Assembly: GCA_905160935.1 (NCBI GenBank)
Contig: CAJHZI010000278.1
Location: 165,001-229,000, forward strand
DNA: 64,000 bases
Source of the DNA: Enchytraeus crypticus
Lineage: Eukaryota > Annelida > Clitellata > Enchytraeida > Enchytraeidae
Reading direction: 5' to 3'
The notes beneath the pieces were generated by a model. The model made no database searches. It was not told the DNA's origin and saw nothing but the letters and a program-made list of their open reading frames with translations. The first letter of the stretch is position 1, and each line of letters begins with the position of its first letter. Position numbers and translations under genes: made by a program. Positions 34,857 to 42,459 of the stretch are shown here, piece by piece.

Positions 34857-35617
34857 TTAATTATCGTCGCTAGATAATTGTTGTCGCTAATTATGTACTA
34901 ATAACAACAACTCTAGCACTACTGTCGTCCATGACAACATCGCACACCCACCCTCTTCATCAGCCTGACAGATGATGTGTTGTTTCCTCGCCTCAGACTC
35001 CGCCTCCTCCTTCTCGTGTCTCAGCCACGTCGACACACTGAATATCTTCTCCAGGTGACCTGAGAATCTCTCCACGGGCACGTCTTGGACCTCCTGCTTC
35101 CCGTCAAACGTCCACACGTTCTTCCTGTCAGTGGAGTGGGAGTCCGGCAGCAGAGACACCGAGTCCCTAGAGGCTCCTGCGTGATAGGAACATGGTAAGA
35201 AATAAGTAACAAGTAGAGTGAGTGTAGCGGAACGTGGGTAGACGAAGACAAAGACTTCAAGCAGAGTGAGAGTATGAGAGCTTGATGATAATATATCACA
35301 GGTAGAGGATAAGGGAAATGGGTTTGAAGAAGACTTGTTTATTTGCTTGCTTGATTAGCTGAATGATTGATTGATTGATTGATAGTTTGACTAATTTAAT
35401 TGATTGATTGATTACTAACCACAGAAGGTGTTTCTAGCAGAGATGGCAGCACTATCAATGGGACACTGGACGGGTTCTCTGTGCTCTGGGATCAGCTTGA
35501 TAGCGACTGTCGTCTGCTTCACTCGACAGGCGGCGCCACACAGATCTAGTGAACTGTTGTGATTGGTCAGATCTTCACGACGTGAGGGTGTCGAGTAGTC
35601 AATGTTGTTTCTAATGC
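26258..35617 (-). CDS. Clstn: Calsyntenin-like, C-terminal half, copy A (11 exons)
   Basis: Calsyntenins are type I neuronal membrane proteins: cadherin repeats, an LG/ConA-like domain, a membrane-proximal ectodomain, one helix and a kinesin-binding acidic tail. Reading leftward, exons are 35617-35420, 35176-34952, 34139-33958, 31861-31577, 31044-30887, 30442-30217, 29585-29441, 28880-28732, 27827-27632, 27277-27096 and 26452-26258. Phases join without a break over 2141 nt (about 713 codons). Identity rests on collinear matches such as MNRHYHSLFLHNC, VCDGKWHHY, LSVGACWEATEH, EMEWDNSA...TVNPME and LEWDSST. No cadherin or signal-peptide exon lies to the right before the next gene. The copy could be a truncated paralogue, a pseudogene without promoter, or an alternative 3' cassette. 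HHY to HYH, TITVNPM to IITVNPM and the final Tyr to His point to relaxed constraint. Confidence 0.9.
26453..26720. repeat. (ATCA)n tracts and exon-11 edge duplication, intron 10 of copy A
   Basis: Several ATCA/ATCAGTCA arrays. At about 26.518-26.555 kb the first ~30 nt of exon 11 with its acceptor is repeated (edge at 26544, 92 nt from the true edge). It is not present in copy B. Confidence 0.8.
27096..27277 (-). CDS. Clstn: Clstn copy A exon 10 (transmembrane and first W-acidic motif)
   Basis: 182 nt, phase 1 to 0. Acceptor GATTGAAG/GAG, donor AGAGAT/GTAGAT. A hydrophobic helix (AVIAVVCAGFILFLAGFAV), stop-transfer MRIRSS, then QEMEWDNSAIIITVNPMERD, the first kinesin-light-chain-binding site. 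Copy B and vertebrates have T where A has the second I of IIITV. Confidence 0.95.
27278..27490 (-). repeat. Exon-10 edge duplications, intron 9 of copy A
   Basis: Two extra copies of about 60 nt of exon 10's start plus acceptor and TTGA repeat, with edges at 27373 and 27461. The first lies 96 nt upstream, but a stop appears in the TTGATTGA run, so it would not extend the protein. Copy B lacks them. Confidence 0.85.
27632..27827 (-). CDS. Clstn: Clstn copy A exon 9 (Ala-rich juxtamembrane)
   Basis: 196 nt, phase 0 to 1. Acceptor CTCTAACAG/CTG, donor TCTG/GTATCA. Encodes LSVIHSSYKDK, an Ala-rich low-complexity run, then RSDEKVIDDMERHSS. It is 9 nt longer than copy B, and the indel lies in the Ala/Val/Pro repeat. 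Confidence 0.8.
27899..28040 (-). mobile_element. tRNA-derived SINE family 1, copy-A-specific (intron 8)
   Basis: Full SINE 1 in reverse orientation (GAGCCAGTGGCGAAGTCGGT, GAGGTTCAAATCC, CCGTCACTGATATCACTTTC). Flanked by a TAATAAA target-site duplication (27892-27898, 28040-28046). Copy B has the empty site at about 49.42 kb. Confidence 0.9.
28060..28165 (-). mobile_element. tRNA-like relic, shared by both copies
   Basis: Reverse strand: TGGTCGAATGGTTAGCAAGC, an anticodon-arm-like hairpin CTTGC/TTGAGAA/GCAAG and GGTTCAATCCC. No matching acceptor stem is present, so it is a SINE or tRNA pseudogene, not a gene. The counterpart is at 49.44-49.54 kb. Confidence 0.6.
28408..28545 (+). mobile_element. 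tRNA-derived SINE family 1 (intron 8, shared)
   Basis: GGAGCCAGTGGCTATGTCTG, GAGGTTCAAATCCTGGGCTC, then CCGTCACTGACATCGCTTTC. An orthologous insertion lies at 49.80-49.94 kb, so it predates the unit duplication. Confidence 0.85.
28732..28880 (-). CDS. Clstn: Clstn copy A exon 8
   Basis: 149 nt, phase 1 to 0. Acceptor TAACTCAG/GAT, donor GTCGAG/GTCCTC (weak, chosen because the join VE/LSVIHSS aligns with vertebrate VEVNVIHTA). Encodes KIGDFLDVLRGVTYRNKN, FSLMCSSQ and TSNQLIVE. A (CT)n tract follows the donor in both copies. Confidence 0.8.
29075..29290 (+). mobile_element. LINE tail fragments (family R 3' end plus leader repeat), intron 7
   Basis: The repeat GCTGAGGAAAGCATAGGGGC...AATCCCCCAAGAA is followed by the family R signature CCATGGACCTGCCAGTAGG and a CA array. 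The counterpart is at 50.81-51.00 kb. Confidence 0.7.
29441..29585 (-). CDS. Clstn: Clstn copy A exon 7
   Basis: 145 nt, phase 0 to 1. Acceptor TTTCTCGCAG/AAT, donor ATAG/GTGGGC. Encodes YKLSSCILHMEPKLDPLVES and DPYGMTIIG, collinear with the vertebrate DTCEVTVEGEELN ... GMTFTG region. Confidence 0.85.
29855..30015 (+). mobile_element. LINE C-terminal tail (intron 6, copy A only)
   Basis: Encodes LDPPLCDCGQSQNMKHIVEE, CPLTCLPGGLSTLSC and ATIWIKAYAKYLI, a common LINE ending. No counterpart is seen in copy B's intron 6. Confidence 0.65.
30217..30442 (-). CDS. Clstn: Clstn copy A exon 6
   Basis: 226 nt, phase 2 to 0. Acceptor TTGATTAG/ATG, donor AAATTG/GTCAGT. Encodes CEYGSNLNIGTASTVI, a Pro/Ser stretch, and ELQTGVQILADLVIFF. 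The first Cys follows the join TVT/C, as in vertebrate calsyntenins. Confidence 0.85.
30577..30655 (-). mobile_element. tRNA-SINE family 1, head part (intron 5)
   Basis: Reverse strand GGAGCCAGTGGCCGAGTCGG ... GGGGTTTAAATCCTGGGCTC. A longer counterpart is at 52.87-52.99 kb. Confidence 0.8.
30887..31044 (-). CDS. Clstn: Clstn copy A exon 5
   Basis: 158 nt, phase 0 to 2. Acceptor TTGCTCAG/TCG, donor GTCAC/GTACGT. Encodes SISMNSEMTQLSITGHSMES and VEKLLNRVGYINS, aligned with the vertebrate post-LG segment ending in YxNSR. Two partial copies of its start lie in intron 4. Confidence 0.85.
31078..31255 (-). repeat. Exon-5 edge duplications, intron 4 of copy A
   Basis: Two extra diverged copies of the exon 5 start (edges at 31127 and 31244; DNA ACTGTTCATCGATATCGACT), separated by ATCA arrays. 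Spacings 83 and 117 nt. Confidence 0.85.
31577..31861 (-). CDS. Clstn: Clstn copy A exon 4 (LG domain, end)
   Basis: 285 nt, phase 0 to 0. Acceptor ATTGATAAG/GTACG (weak), donor GGAAGG/GTGCGT. Encodes VRLYVNGKLIVTSRHQ, DDWPLHVSKKV, LSVGACWEATEH and INSCQEKLDFHAV. Thirteen of 95 residues differ from copy B, including Asn for Asp in LYVDG. Confidence 0.9.
31862..32560. repeat. ATCA/AATC-rich intron 3 sequence
   Basis: Diffuse ATCA-type repeats. The open frames through it (INQSINQ-like) are repeat artefacts. Confidence 0.8.
32588..33722 (-). mobile_element. CR1/L2-like LINE, 5'-truncated, copy-A-specific (intron 3)
   Basis: A single open frame of 305 codons (33714-32797) from the RT palm onward: PLLFSLYITPLSYLL, catalytic YADDTQLYISF, WLCANRLAVNPSKTEYFLIV, LGVIFHENLDF, SKLDYCNSLLHGLP, LHWLPANQRIKYKIALLTFK and PTIWNSLPANLRSC. 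The 3' end runs into an AAT-type tail near 32.61 kb. GATCAATCTA on both sides is a possible 10-bp target-site duplication, though the motif is common here. Copy B's intron 3 lacks it. The open frame suggests a young insertion. Confidence 0.9.
33958..34139 (-). CDS. Clstn: Clstn copy A exon 3 (LG domain, core)
   Basis: 182 nt, phase 1 to 0. Acceptor TTACACACAG/GTATG, donor CCCAAG/GTCTGT. Encodes MNRHYHSLFLHNCRLILLLR, SPAEWRWRVDEVCDGKWHHY and VSVDYPK. The HHY of copy B and vertebrates is HYH here. Two more copies of the acceptor and first ~40 nt lie upstream (ends 34235 and 34301). Confidence 0.9.
34140..34380 (-). repeat. Exon-3 acceptor duplications and 15-bp minisatellite, intron 2 of copy A
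   Basis: Two extra copies of the acceptor plus ~40 nt of exon 3 (edges 34235 and 34301), linked by AACAGTAAACATGTA units. Distances from the true edge are 96 and 162 nt, and the frame stays open from the outermost copy into the exon. Confidence 0.9.
34640..34860 (+). mobile_element. RTE-like LINE 3' tail, copy-A-specific (intron 2)
   Basis: Encodes RGRPQLTLDAVIKKDMKN-like text (GRPQL read with small errors), MMWDRKEWRKSIPIPTLVKL and stops, then a (GATGAT)n tail. Flanks ATTAATTAACGAT and AATTAATTATCG suggest target-site duplication. Copy B lacks it. Confidence 0.75.
34952..35176 (-). CDS. Clstn: Clstn copy A exon 2 (LG domain, first part)
   Basis: 225 nt, phase 1 to 1. Acceptor TCACGCAG/GAG, donor GAAGAGG/GTGGGT. 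Encodes SVSLLPDSHS, VWTFDGKQEV, FSVSTWLRHE and HIICQADEEG, matching vertebrate LLPSPS, FDG, FTIS-W-RH and ETILC. Seven residues differ from copy B. Confidence 0.9.
35420..35617 (-). CDS. Clstn: Clstn copy A exon 1 (linker after cadherin repeats)
   Basis: 198 nt, phase 1 to 1. Acceptor TTGATTGCAG/GC, donor TGTG/GTTAGT. Encodes GIRNNIDYSTPS ... SSLDLCGAACRVKQTT ... ARNTFCG, equivalent to the vertebrate NNRIEYEPG...CGA segment just after cadherin repeat 2. It is identical to copy B at all 198 bases. Confidence 0.85.
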
Positions 35618-35719
35618 CTGCAATCAATTAACTAAAATTAGCTTTTGCATTCCTATGAACAGTTCAGTAAAGCTCTACCATCCAGCAATTGAGACCAAAA
35701 AACCTCATTTTCATTCATT

Positions 35720-35730
35720 GTAAAAATGTA

Positions 35731-35767
<37 letters not shown>

Positions 35768-35835
35768 GTAATAGTAATAATAATAATAATAATAATAATT
35801 AATATTATTATTATTATTATTATTATAACAATAAT
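35720..35835. repeat. (AAT)n/(ATT)n microsatellite
   Basis: An AAT array followed by an ATT array, an imperfect palindrome, just upstream of calsyntenin copy A exon 1. Confidence 0.95.
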
Positions 35836-36000
35836 AATAACATTAATAATAATAACAACAAATTAGAGTGCTACAGTCATCAGTGACACCATCGAGCACT
35901 ATTGAGTCAAAATCAAGCCGGTGAGAAAAAGAAGGTTCAAAAACGGTGCAAATTCTAAAATCCTAAATATCAGTTTAAAGAAACACGCATTACATTGAAA

Positions 36001-36242
36001 AGATCAACTATGTTGATATTTATAACTTTTTATACCTCATGTTTAAACCGTTATTGAAATAATAGACCATTTTCCGTATTTTCCGTATTTCCGTATATTC
36101 ACTGGACTGGTTAGTTCAGTGAATGTTCGAGATTTTAGTCTCCGTTCAGCGTATTTGGAACTCGAACCCAAGAGGGTTCAATTGACTTCAGGATCTGCCA
36201 TTTAAAACTTCATTAAGTTACACCTATGCCATTGAGACATTC
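36001..36242 (-). mobile_element. tRNA-derived SINE, family 2
   Basis: Reverse complement of the family 2 body and head (AACTCGAACCCAAGAGGG, CAGGATCTGCCATTTAAAAC, TGCCATTGAGACATTC). Strongly diverged. Confidence 0.65.
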
Positions 36243-37329
36243 AAATTAATCCCTGTTCATTTTTGACTGGTTGTCTGTATATTGCAAACTGCATAATTTG
36301 TTACTCTTTTTGCTCACTAGATTGGATTTGACTCAATAACGCTTGAAGTTTGAATTAACGACAACGGCACACAAGTTGTTGTTGTTATTGAGCTACCGTT
36401 AAAAATATTTTTGTTAACACTGTCGCTCGGAATTTCCCAGAACGCTCCTTCAGAAATTACACGATAGTTAGGAATTTCCCATTTGAGCTATATGATTTGC
36501 TTTCGCTTTGGAATGCTAGTTTAATATACATGTAGATTCAAACATTCCAATAATTTCATCATTTCTACGAAATTCTATATAAAAAGTAATTCGGTAATAC
36601 AACTCTGCACAAATTCATTGAATCAACTTGTTGATGATTTAGACTTTAGCGTTTCGAGGTAAGTTTAGATCGTTCAATGTTCCAGTTATAGTTATATCAC
36701 TCTAAACTTCTCCCGTGGTTTTATACGGCTTTATTACGCATTTATAGCATTTTACAATGATATGTCAAACCGTGTGTATTTGTGCCTACAATCCCATATA
36801 TAGGACGCACGAAAGTGTAACAAATTTTTATGGAAAATTTAAGCCTACTATATTTGCATAATTCACACATTTCTTAGGGCATCTAGGAGTATAACTATCA
36901 GCAAGAAATTTTTTAAGATTAGGTTTCCAAATAATGAATCTTAGCTTTTTTACTGTGCGAATGTCATTGCTTGCAAAATGAGAACAAGATGGAGAATTTA
37001 TGTCTGAGACCTGGAGCGAGGAAACATATTATTTCATCTTTTATTGATTAAGTGTCTTTAATAGTATCCTACAACATTGCTGCATAATCGTTTTGACAAA
37101 ATCAATTGAATTGGTTATTTTTCGCAGAGGTTTTGCTAGCGTCCCATATATGGGATCGTAGGCATTAAAGCTGAACATAATATGTCATTCCAAAATTTTG
37201 AAACAGTCTGTTAAAAAAGCACCTTATAAATACACGCTGAAATTGCTGACATAAAAATATAACTTAATTTGTATATCTATAAACTTATAGGAAAGTGCTT
37301 GATAATGTATTTTTAGAATATTAAAAAAC
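36243..37329. other. Unassigned stretch left of unit 2
   Basis: AT-rich. No cadherin-type exon of calsyntenin is visible on the - strand, and no other gene is recognised. Confidence 0.4.
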
Positions 37330-37744
37330 TTTAATGCTATATATGTCACTTTCACTCTAATGTTCCCTCATAATTTTGTAGAGAGTTTTATTACAGAGCA
37401 TGTAGCTATACTTCACAAATTAATGCGCTTAGAAATAATTTTAAATATTGTTCAATTCTTAATGCTTAAAATACAATTTTATTCCAAATTTTAAAAGTAG
37501 CCTAGGTCTACTGTTACCTACTCTTATTAACGGTAGAAGGTTTATTTATTTTTATATTTAAGCAGTATTGCTATAAGGCCTTGCGAAGACTGTAAAATAT
37601 TTAAAAAATAATTTCATTGAATATTACATTTTATCTATTATTTATAGAACTATTCAGAAGTTAGGCTATAAGAATTAAATAACCGCTAATTATATAATCA
37701 TATTATTAAAAATGTCTCTTTTTTGTCGTACTACTACAAACATG
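37330..37744. repeat. Upstream block of the ~20-kb unit, copy 2
   Basis: Starts with the ~45-bp motif (GTCACTTTCACTCTAATGTT) and matches 17.04-17.42 and 58.44-58.81 kb. Confidence 0.7.
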
Positions 37745-37890
37745 ACATCTGACACCCTGGAAATTTTGCATTCAAAGTTGTCAACACTCAGTTTTCAAAG
37801 GTGATAATCCAACCTTATACTATCCAAGCCCGAGGTAGCTTAAATTCTATCAACTGATGCGCAGCTAAACTGAGTGCGCTAAAACCCTCC
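37745..37890 (-). mobile_element. 5S-rRNA-derived SINE head, copy 2
   Basis: Contains TGTCAACACTCAGTTTTCAA and CCCGAGGTAGCTTAAATTC, collinear with the 5S-like copies at 17.43 and 58.82 kb but more eroded. Confidence 0.65.
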
Positions 37891-38164
37891 CACGTTAATA
37901 CTATTACTAGACCTTCGTCTTACATGCTGCCATATGTCAAATACTCATTTCTCTGACAACGTGACATTTCTATGAACTCAAGCACCGGTAGCTAAATGGA
38001 TACTAATATAACTTACAGTCATTTATTTACTCAAAGACGAAATCGGCTTCGTTTTGAAATTTGAACAATTGTGCAAAAATATTGAAACCTCAAGTTTCAA
38101 TAGTGTTAAAAGAATTACTAATAAAAATGATAAGAAATCCAAGAAGATAAAGATTGTTTGGATT

Positions 38165-38940
38165 TAGTGTAGATTTCTCTACTGAACGGTTGTGAAACGT
38201 GGATGTTAAGAAAGGACGATAGCCTAATTTTTTTTCCTTTAGTTACACACATGACATACCGCATGTGCTACATGGTTTCCTTCCTTGGTTTCTGTTTTTG
38301 TTGTTTTACGTATTTCCTCCATTCCTTTCCATGGATATTAGTAATCGTTTCCTTTTGTTGGCGCATCTATTGCAGCCGGCGCGGATTTAAGAATAACCTT
38401 CCAACACCCTCGGGATTTTTTTTCTTTCGAAGCTGTCAACACTCGGTCTTCCAAGGTGGTCGCCCACAAATTACTAACCGGCGCGATGGAGCTTAACTTC
38501 GTTCAAATGACGCGCACCTTAACCGATTCCCCAAACCCCGCCCCCCAATTGTAACTGGAAGCATCTGATATGTGGCTATGGAGAGAAGAATGGAGTGACA
38601 CCATGGACAAAATCAAATGGACTGAAAAAAATATGAACGAAGAATTGTTAAATAGGGTTGCCATAAGTAGATAGGTGATAAATATTAAAAGTAATACAAA
38701 GAAAAACAGGATGGATCATGTACTGATAGGGAATGGTTTGCTAAGACAGGTATTTGAACGAAGAATGGAAAAGGTAAGAGTAAGACAGAGACTTGGGATA
38801 CTGGATGATTTGATAGTCATTCCGTATGTCGATATGAAGAGAAAAGCACAGGAAAGAACTGTACGGAAGAGTTATATGACATGGACCTGCCAACAGGCAA
38901 TAAGTGCACTGAGTGAGTGAAAGAGAGAGAGAGAGAGAGA
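38165..38940 (+). mobile_element. LINE family R remnant before Mab-21-like copy 2
   Basis: Encodes ERLCNETWMLRKD-like text (NGCETW type), then after an inserted SINE KWTEKNMNEELLNRV, RMDHVLIGNGLLRQVFERRM and VRQRLGILDDLI. It ends at CATGGACCTGCCAACAGGCA, GTGCACTGAGTGAG and a GA repeat. The tail lies about 50 bp before the Mab-21 coding exon, as in copies 1, 3 and 4. Confidence 0.8.
38228..38553 (-). mobile_element. 5S-rRNA-derived SINE, apparently full length, inserted in a LINE
   Basis: Reverse strand, 5' to 3': a 5S-like head with GAACGAAGTTAAGCTCCATC, GGTTAGTAATTTGTGGGCGA and CCTTGGAAGACCGAGTGTTG, an unrelated body, and an A-rich end (AAAGGAAAAAAAATT). It splits the LINE family R text that is continuous at 59.91-59.95 kb in unit 3, which acts as the empty site. 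About 325 bp. Confidence 0.75.
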
Positions 38941-38969
38941 GATAATAGCTGATCACATTTTGTGTTTTA

Positions 38970-38990
38970 GATTTTCCTCAGGATCACAAG
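38970..38990 (+). promoter_or_regulatory. Splice acceptor and leader of Mab-21-like copy 2
   Basis: GATTTTCCTCAG/GATCACAAG then ATG. A good pyrimidine tract and AG at 38980-38981. The leader is conserved in all four copies. Confidence 0.6.
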
Positions 38991-41168
38991 ATGTCTGACT
39001 GTGGTGAGGATTTCATCAACTTCTGTCAGCTGATGATCGACGTGCAGCGGCTTCGTCAGGTGTATATTTTGACTGGAAGCACAGCTGAGGTTATACAAAC
39101 TATTAACTTCATCGATTTATTTCTTGGCGCATATTCATCTGATATTGACTACATGATTTACGATCATGATTCATACGTCTTTTGTTCATCAGTTGACGTG
39201 CAAGCTCAATTCAGAGGTGAGATGATTAGATATGTGACTGATAGAATACATCCAGGTTATGTACGTCTGATGCGTGGATGTTGTGATGAAGAAGTACTAG
39301 GGAAAAAATTTAATTTACGTGTATGTGACTCCATACACGGACCAGCCCTTAGAGTGGATGAAAGGAAATTCGCAATTGAAACAAAAAACCTTACAGCGGA
39401 AGAGGCTAAGAATTATTCTGAAACAATAGACCATGTACACGCCTATCACAGTCCGCACTGGCCTCATGAAGCTGATGAATGGATTACTAGACAACAATCA
39501 CGTGACTCTCTATCACATGATGGCATCAGACGTGTTGTAGGTTATGGTTGTGATTTTGTTAACGCCTCACACAAGGGAGACATAGAACGTGAAAAACGTA
39601 ATGAATGGAGATTCTCATTCTCTGTGGCAGAGTTGATACTGATCAAGAACTGGACCAGACAACAGAGAGCTGTGTACAGAGCAATCAGAGTTCTACATAA
39701 GAAGAGCAGTCACAACACTGGACGAGAGTATCACTTGTGTACATATAATTACAAAACTCTGATGCTCTGGGCTGTTGAAACAAAACCACAGTGTTTCTGG
39801 GATGATGCAGTTCTAATTGATTCAGTACGTGCTCTATTGATGGACATGATACGCTGCCTGAAGATGAAATGTTTGTATCACTACTTTATACCAACAAATA
39901 ATCTCTTTGATCATCTCCACTCTGAGGATCTCTCTGATGATATCAAAGCTCTACTGTGTATACACGAGGATACTTCTGTCATACACAGAGTACTAGACCG
40001 ATGTGTGCTTGAAGAATTGCTCATTAGATGCAGAAGAATATTTATCACAATTCCTCTAAATATCTACAATACATTGAAAGTGCAGAAATATCTTGCACGT
40101 GTGCTGCGTCATCATATATTTAAGAATTTACGACGAGAAAAGACAACGCTACAGAACAGCGTTACCAATGAATTGAAGACTACCTACGCGTTAATTAGAC
40201 AAGCAATGCATAGGAGTAATAATCCAATCGCTCATTCAGATACTAAATGTAGTAATTGTTACATTAATGCATTACAATGTCAGGAAGAGGAAGAAAGTGA
40301 AAGAGATGAAAGAGTGACCAAAATATTTAACATTAATTTTGAAGTTCACGAACTATTCCAGGATAACTATCAAAAAAGTCCTAAAGTCGAAGACTACGAG
40401 TCATGGCTGCAATCTTGTGCATCAGTTGGGGTGGAGGATGGAACAAGCAAAGTGTCCACATCGATTGAACAACTGAAATATTTATTATATTATCGTGTTC
40501 GTCGATGCAGCTTTAAGACCAATTCTGTGATATCATTCAATTCAACAGATAAAGTTGTTCATACTGAAACACAGTTACAATACGAGACTGATGAGAATTG
40601 TTTGAAAGATTTGTTCCTCGCATCATGTAAATACTTTCCCGAAGTGAACATTGTAAGAGGTGTAGTTTGCCGTCATGAATTCAACTCTAAACACTCTCCC
40701 ACTGTACCGCCATCCTGGTTCATCAACAAAGCTTACACAGCCAACATCTACTACACACTTCTCTCTGACTACCACACAACAGTCAATATCTGTGACCAGT
40801 TGATCAATGTTTTCAATTCGGCTGGATATAATAAAGAACTTTCAGAGAATGGCCTCCCATTTCTTCTCTCCACACAGTGGATAGAGATGTACGACAGAGA
40901 GTTGCAACAGGTTCTTGGTCTAGTAGCTCTCTATAGGTTTGTCATATATGGATCAGACAATCGATCAGTTCATCTTCCTGTCTGTCCTGTACAATTTGCT
41001 CTCTACCTCAAGATGCGCTGTGTGTATTACACTGAAGGACGGAGGAGCTCAAGAATAGAGTCTGCTCGTAATGAGTATATTAATCACATAAGAAGTTGTC
41101 ATAATTTTGAAAAGATTTTCTTCAGCGGCATAAGTGCCATGGGCGCAGCACATTTTATGTACCGATGA
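38991..41168 (+). CDS. Mab-21/cGAS-like nucleotidyltransferase, copy 2 (intact)
   Basis: 725 residues in one uninterrupted exon. The start ATG follows the conserved leader and matches the other copies (MSDCGEDF). Nucleotidyltransferase motifs: G29-S30 in LTGSTAEV and D51-x-D53 in SSDIDYM; Asp147 in TIDHVHAYHS is a candidate third metal ligand by position. Mab-21 hallmarks: WPHEADEWITRQ (157-168), EWRFSFSVAE (205-214), YNYKTLMLWAVE (from 252) and C-terminal LPVCPVQFALYLK. Family knowledge: cGAS-like receptors sense RNA or DNA and make cyclic dinucleotides, but many Mab-21 proteins have no known ligand. It sits between two calsyntenin half-genes on the other strand. It is the only complete copy in the window and the likely functional one. 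Confidence 0.93.
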   Translation: MSDCGEDFINFCQLMIDVQRLRQVYILTGSTAEVIQTINFIDLFLGAYSSDIDYMIYDHDSYVFCSSVDVQAQFRGEMIRYVTDRIHPGYVRLMRGCCDEEVLGKKFNLRVCDSIHGPALRVDERKFAIETKNLTAEEAKNYSETIDHVHAYHSPHWPHEADEWITRQQSRDSLSHDGIRRVVGYGCDFVNASHKGDIEREKRNEWRFSFSVAELILIKNWTRQQRAVYRAIRVLHKKSSHNTGREYHLCTYNYKTLMLWAVETKPQCFWDDAVLIDSVRALLMDMIRCLKMKCLYHYFIPTNNLFDHLHSEDLSDDIKALLCIHEDTSVIHRVLDRCVLEELLIRCRRIFITIPLNIYNTLKVQKYLARVLRHHIFKNLRREKTTLQNSVTNELKTTYALIRQAMHRSNNPIAHSDTKCSNCYINALQCQEEEESERDERVTKIFNINFEVHELFQDNYQKSPKVEDYESWLQSCASVGVEDGTSKVSTSIEQLKYLLYYRVRRCSFKTNSVISFNSTDKVVHTETQLQYETDENCLKDLFLASCKYFPEVNIVRGVVCRHEFNSKHSPTVPPSWFINKAYTANIYYTLLSDYHTTVNICDQLINVFNSAGYNKELSENGLPFLLSTQWIEMYDRELQQVLGLVALYRFVIYGSDNRSVHLPVCPVQFALYLKMRCVYYTEGRRSSRIESARNEYINHIRSCHNFEKIFFSGISAMGAAHFMYR

Positions 41169-41239
41169 AGCTTCAGGTCCATCATGGGGTTGCAATTATG
41201 TATTTAAAGACTTCTTCCTTTTTAAAGGACTTTTTTCTT

Positions 41240-41439
41240 CATCTTCCTGTCTGTCCTGTACAGTTTGTTCTCTACCTCAAGCTGCGCTGTGTGTGTCATA
41301 CACTGATGGATGGTGGAGCTCAAGAACAGAATCTGCTTGTAATGAGTATAATAATCACATAAGTAGTTGTAATAATAGAGATTCGATTTTCTTCAGCGGA
41401 AAAAGTGCCTTGCGAGCAGCACTTGTTATGTACCCATGA
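41240..41439 (+). pseudogene. Mab-21-like C-terminal fragment 1
   Basis: A partial duplicate of the last ~200 nt of the Mab-21 gene (LPVCPVQFVLYLKLRCVCHT, then in another frame DGWWSSRTESACNEYNNHIS). It starts 72 nt after the stop of copy 2. A frame change near its middle means it is not coding. Confidence 0.85.
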
Positions 41440-42324
41440 AGCTTCAGGTTCATCTAAGGTTGCGTTCATGTATTTTAAAGATATGCTAAAGTTTTCTAAT
41501 ACTACTTCCTTTGAAATTTATCTGCATCCTGTCAGGCCGGATCTTATGACACATGCAGTTAATTGTTGGTCTATTCTGTAGTGACTCGGACACAACACGG
41601 AACAGTATTTAGTACGATATACTCCAAAGCTACAACAAAGCTTAGCTGTGGTGTAACATTATAAGAGATAAGAAACCTATGTCCTAGCGTCTATTGTGCC
41701 AGAAACCTGTAAAGCAATCTCGAAGACCGATCCCTGGCCACGGCACTGTCTTAGAAATTGTCTGAGGCTATTACCATTATTATTATTGTTATTATTATTA
41801 TTACTATTAATATTATTATTATTACTTTTTGTTACCGCGGTGTAGAGAACCTGGGGTTTGATTAAAACGATTCAACGATTTATTATTACTAGTAGGCCTA
41901 CTATTATTATTAAAATTTATATTAATAAATGATATTTTTAATTTGCTACTATCCTGTTTGACAGTTTTATAATTAATAAAATATACCTCTATTGCGTTCA
42001 GTCAAATGGCAGGTCCAAAGTACATAATAATTGGTGCTGGTAATCTGCTGGCACGCTCCATAAAGAGCACTCCATAGATCAACAAGTTAACACCAACAAT
42101 TAGACTATGACCTATCCACACCTTAATACGAGATGTGTATTTGGATAATATTGCATCTGAGAAGGTTTCTCGTTACCTTCATCTGTGATAGCTTAGTCGA
42201 CTCTTACAATCACGTTCAGCTAACGGTTGGTCTATTCTTCAGTGTCCTGGACTCAACACGGGAAATTTTACATTTATGTAATAATTTCAAATAAAAATAA
42301 TAATATTTATCCCCATTCACACCA
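41440..42324. other. 3' flank of Mab-21-like copy 2
   Basis: Non-coding, ATT-rich at 41.77-41.83 kb. Shared with 21.46-22.3 and 62.54-63.03 kb. Confidence 0.5.
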
Positions 42325-42459
42325 GATGGATGGTGGAGCTCAAGAAAAATATCTGCTTGTAATGAGTGTGATAATCATTCAGATAGTTGTAATAATAGTG
42401 AATCGATTTTCTTCAGCGGCAGAAGTGCCATGCGCGCAGCATTTGTTATGTCTCTATGA
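42325..42459 (+). pseudogene. Mab-21-like C-terminal fragment 2
   Basis: A second, shorter copy of the terminal ~135 nt (GATGGATGGTGGAGCTCAAG to the TGA), again followed by the GAAGCTTCAGGTCC flank. It lies about 1 kb after fragment 1. Confidence 0.8.

Noticed and set aside
36243-38990. Search for calsyntenin cadherin exons before copy A
   Set aside because: The - strand shows no cadherin-type motifs (DxND, LDRE-like). Only repeats and the Mab-21 upstream block are present.
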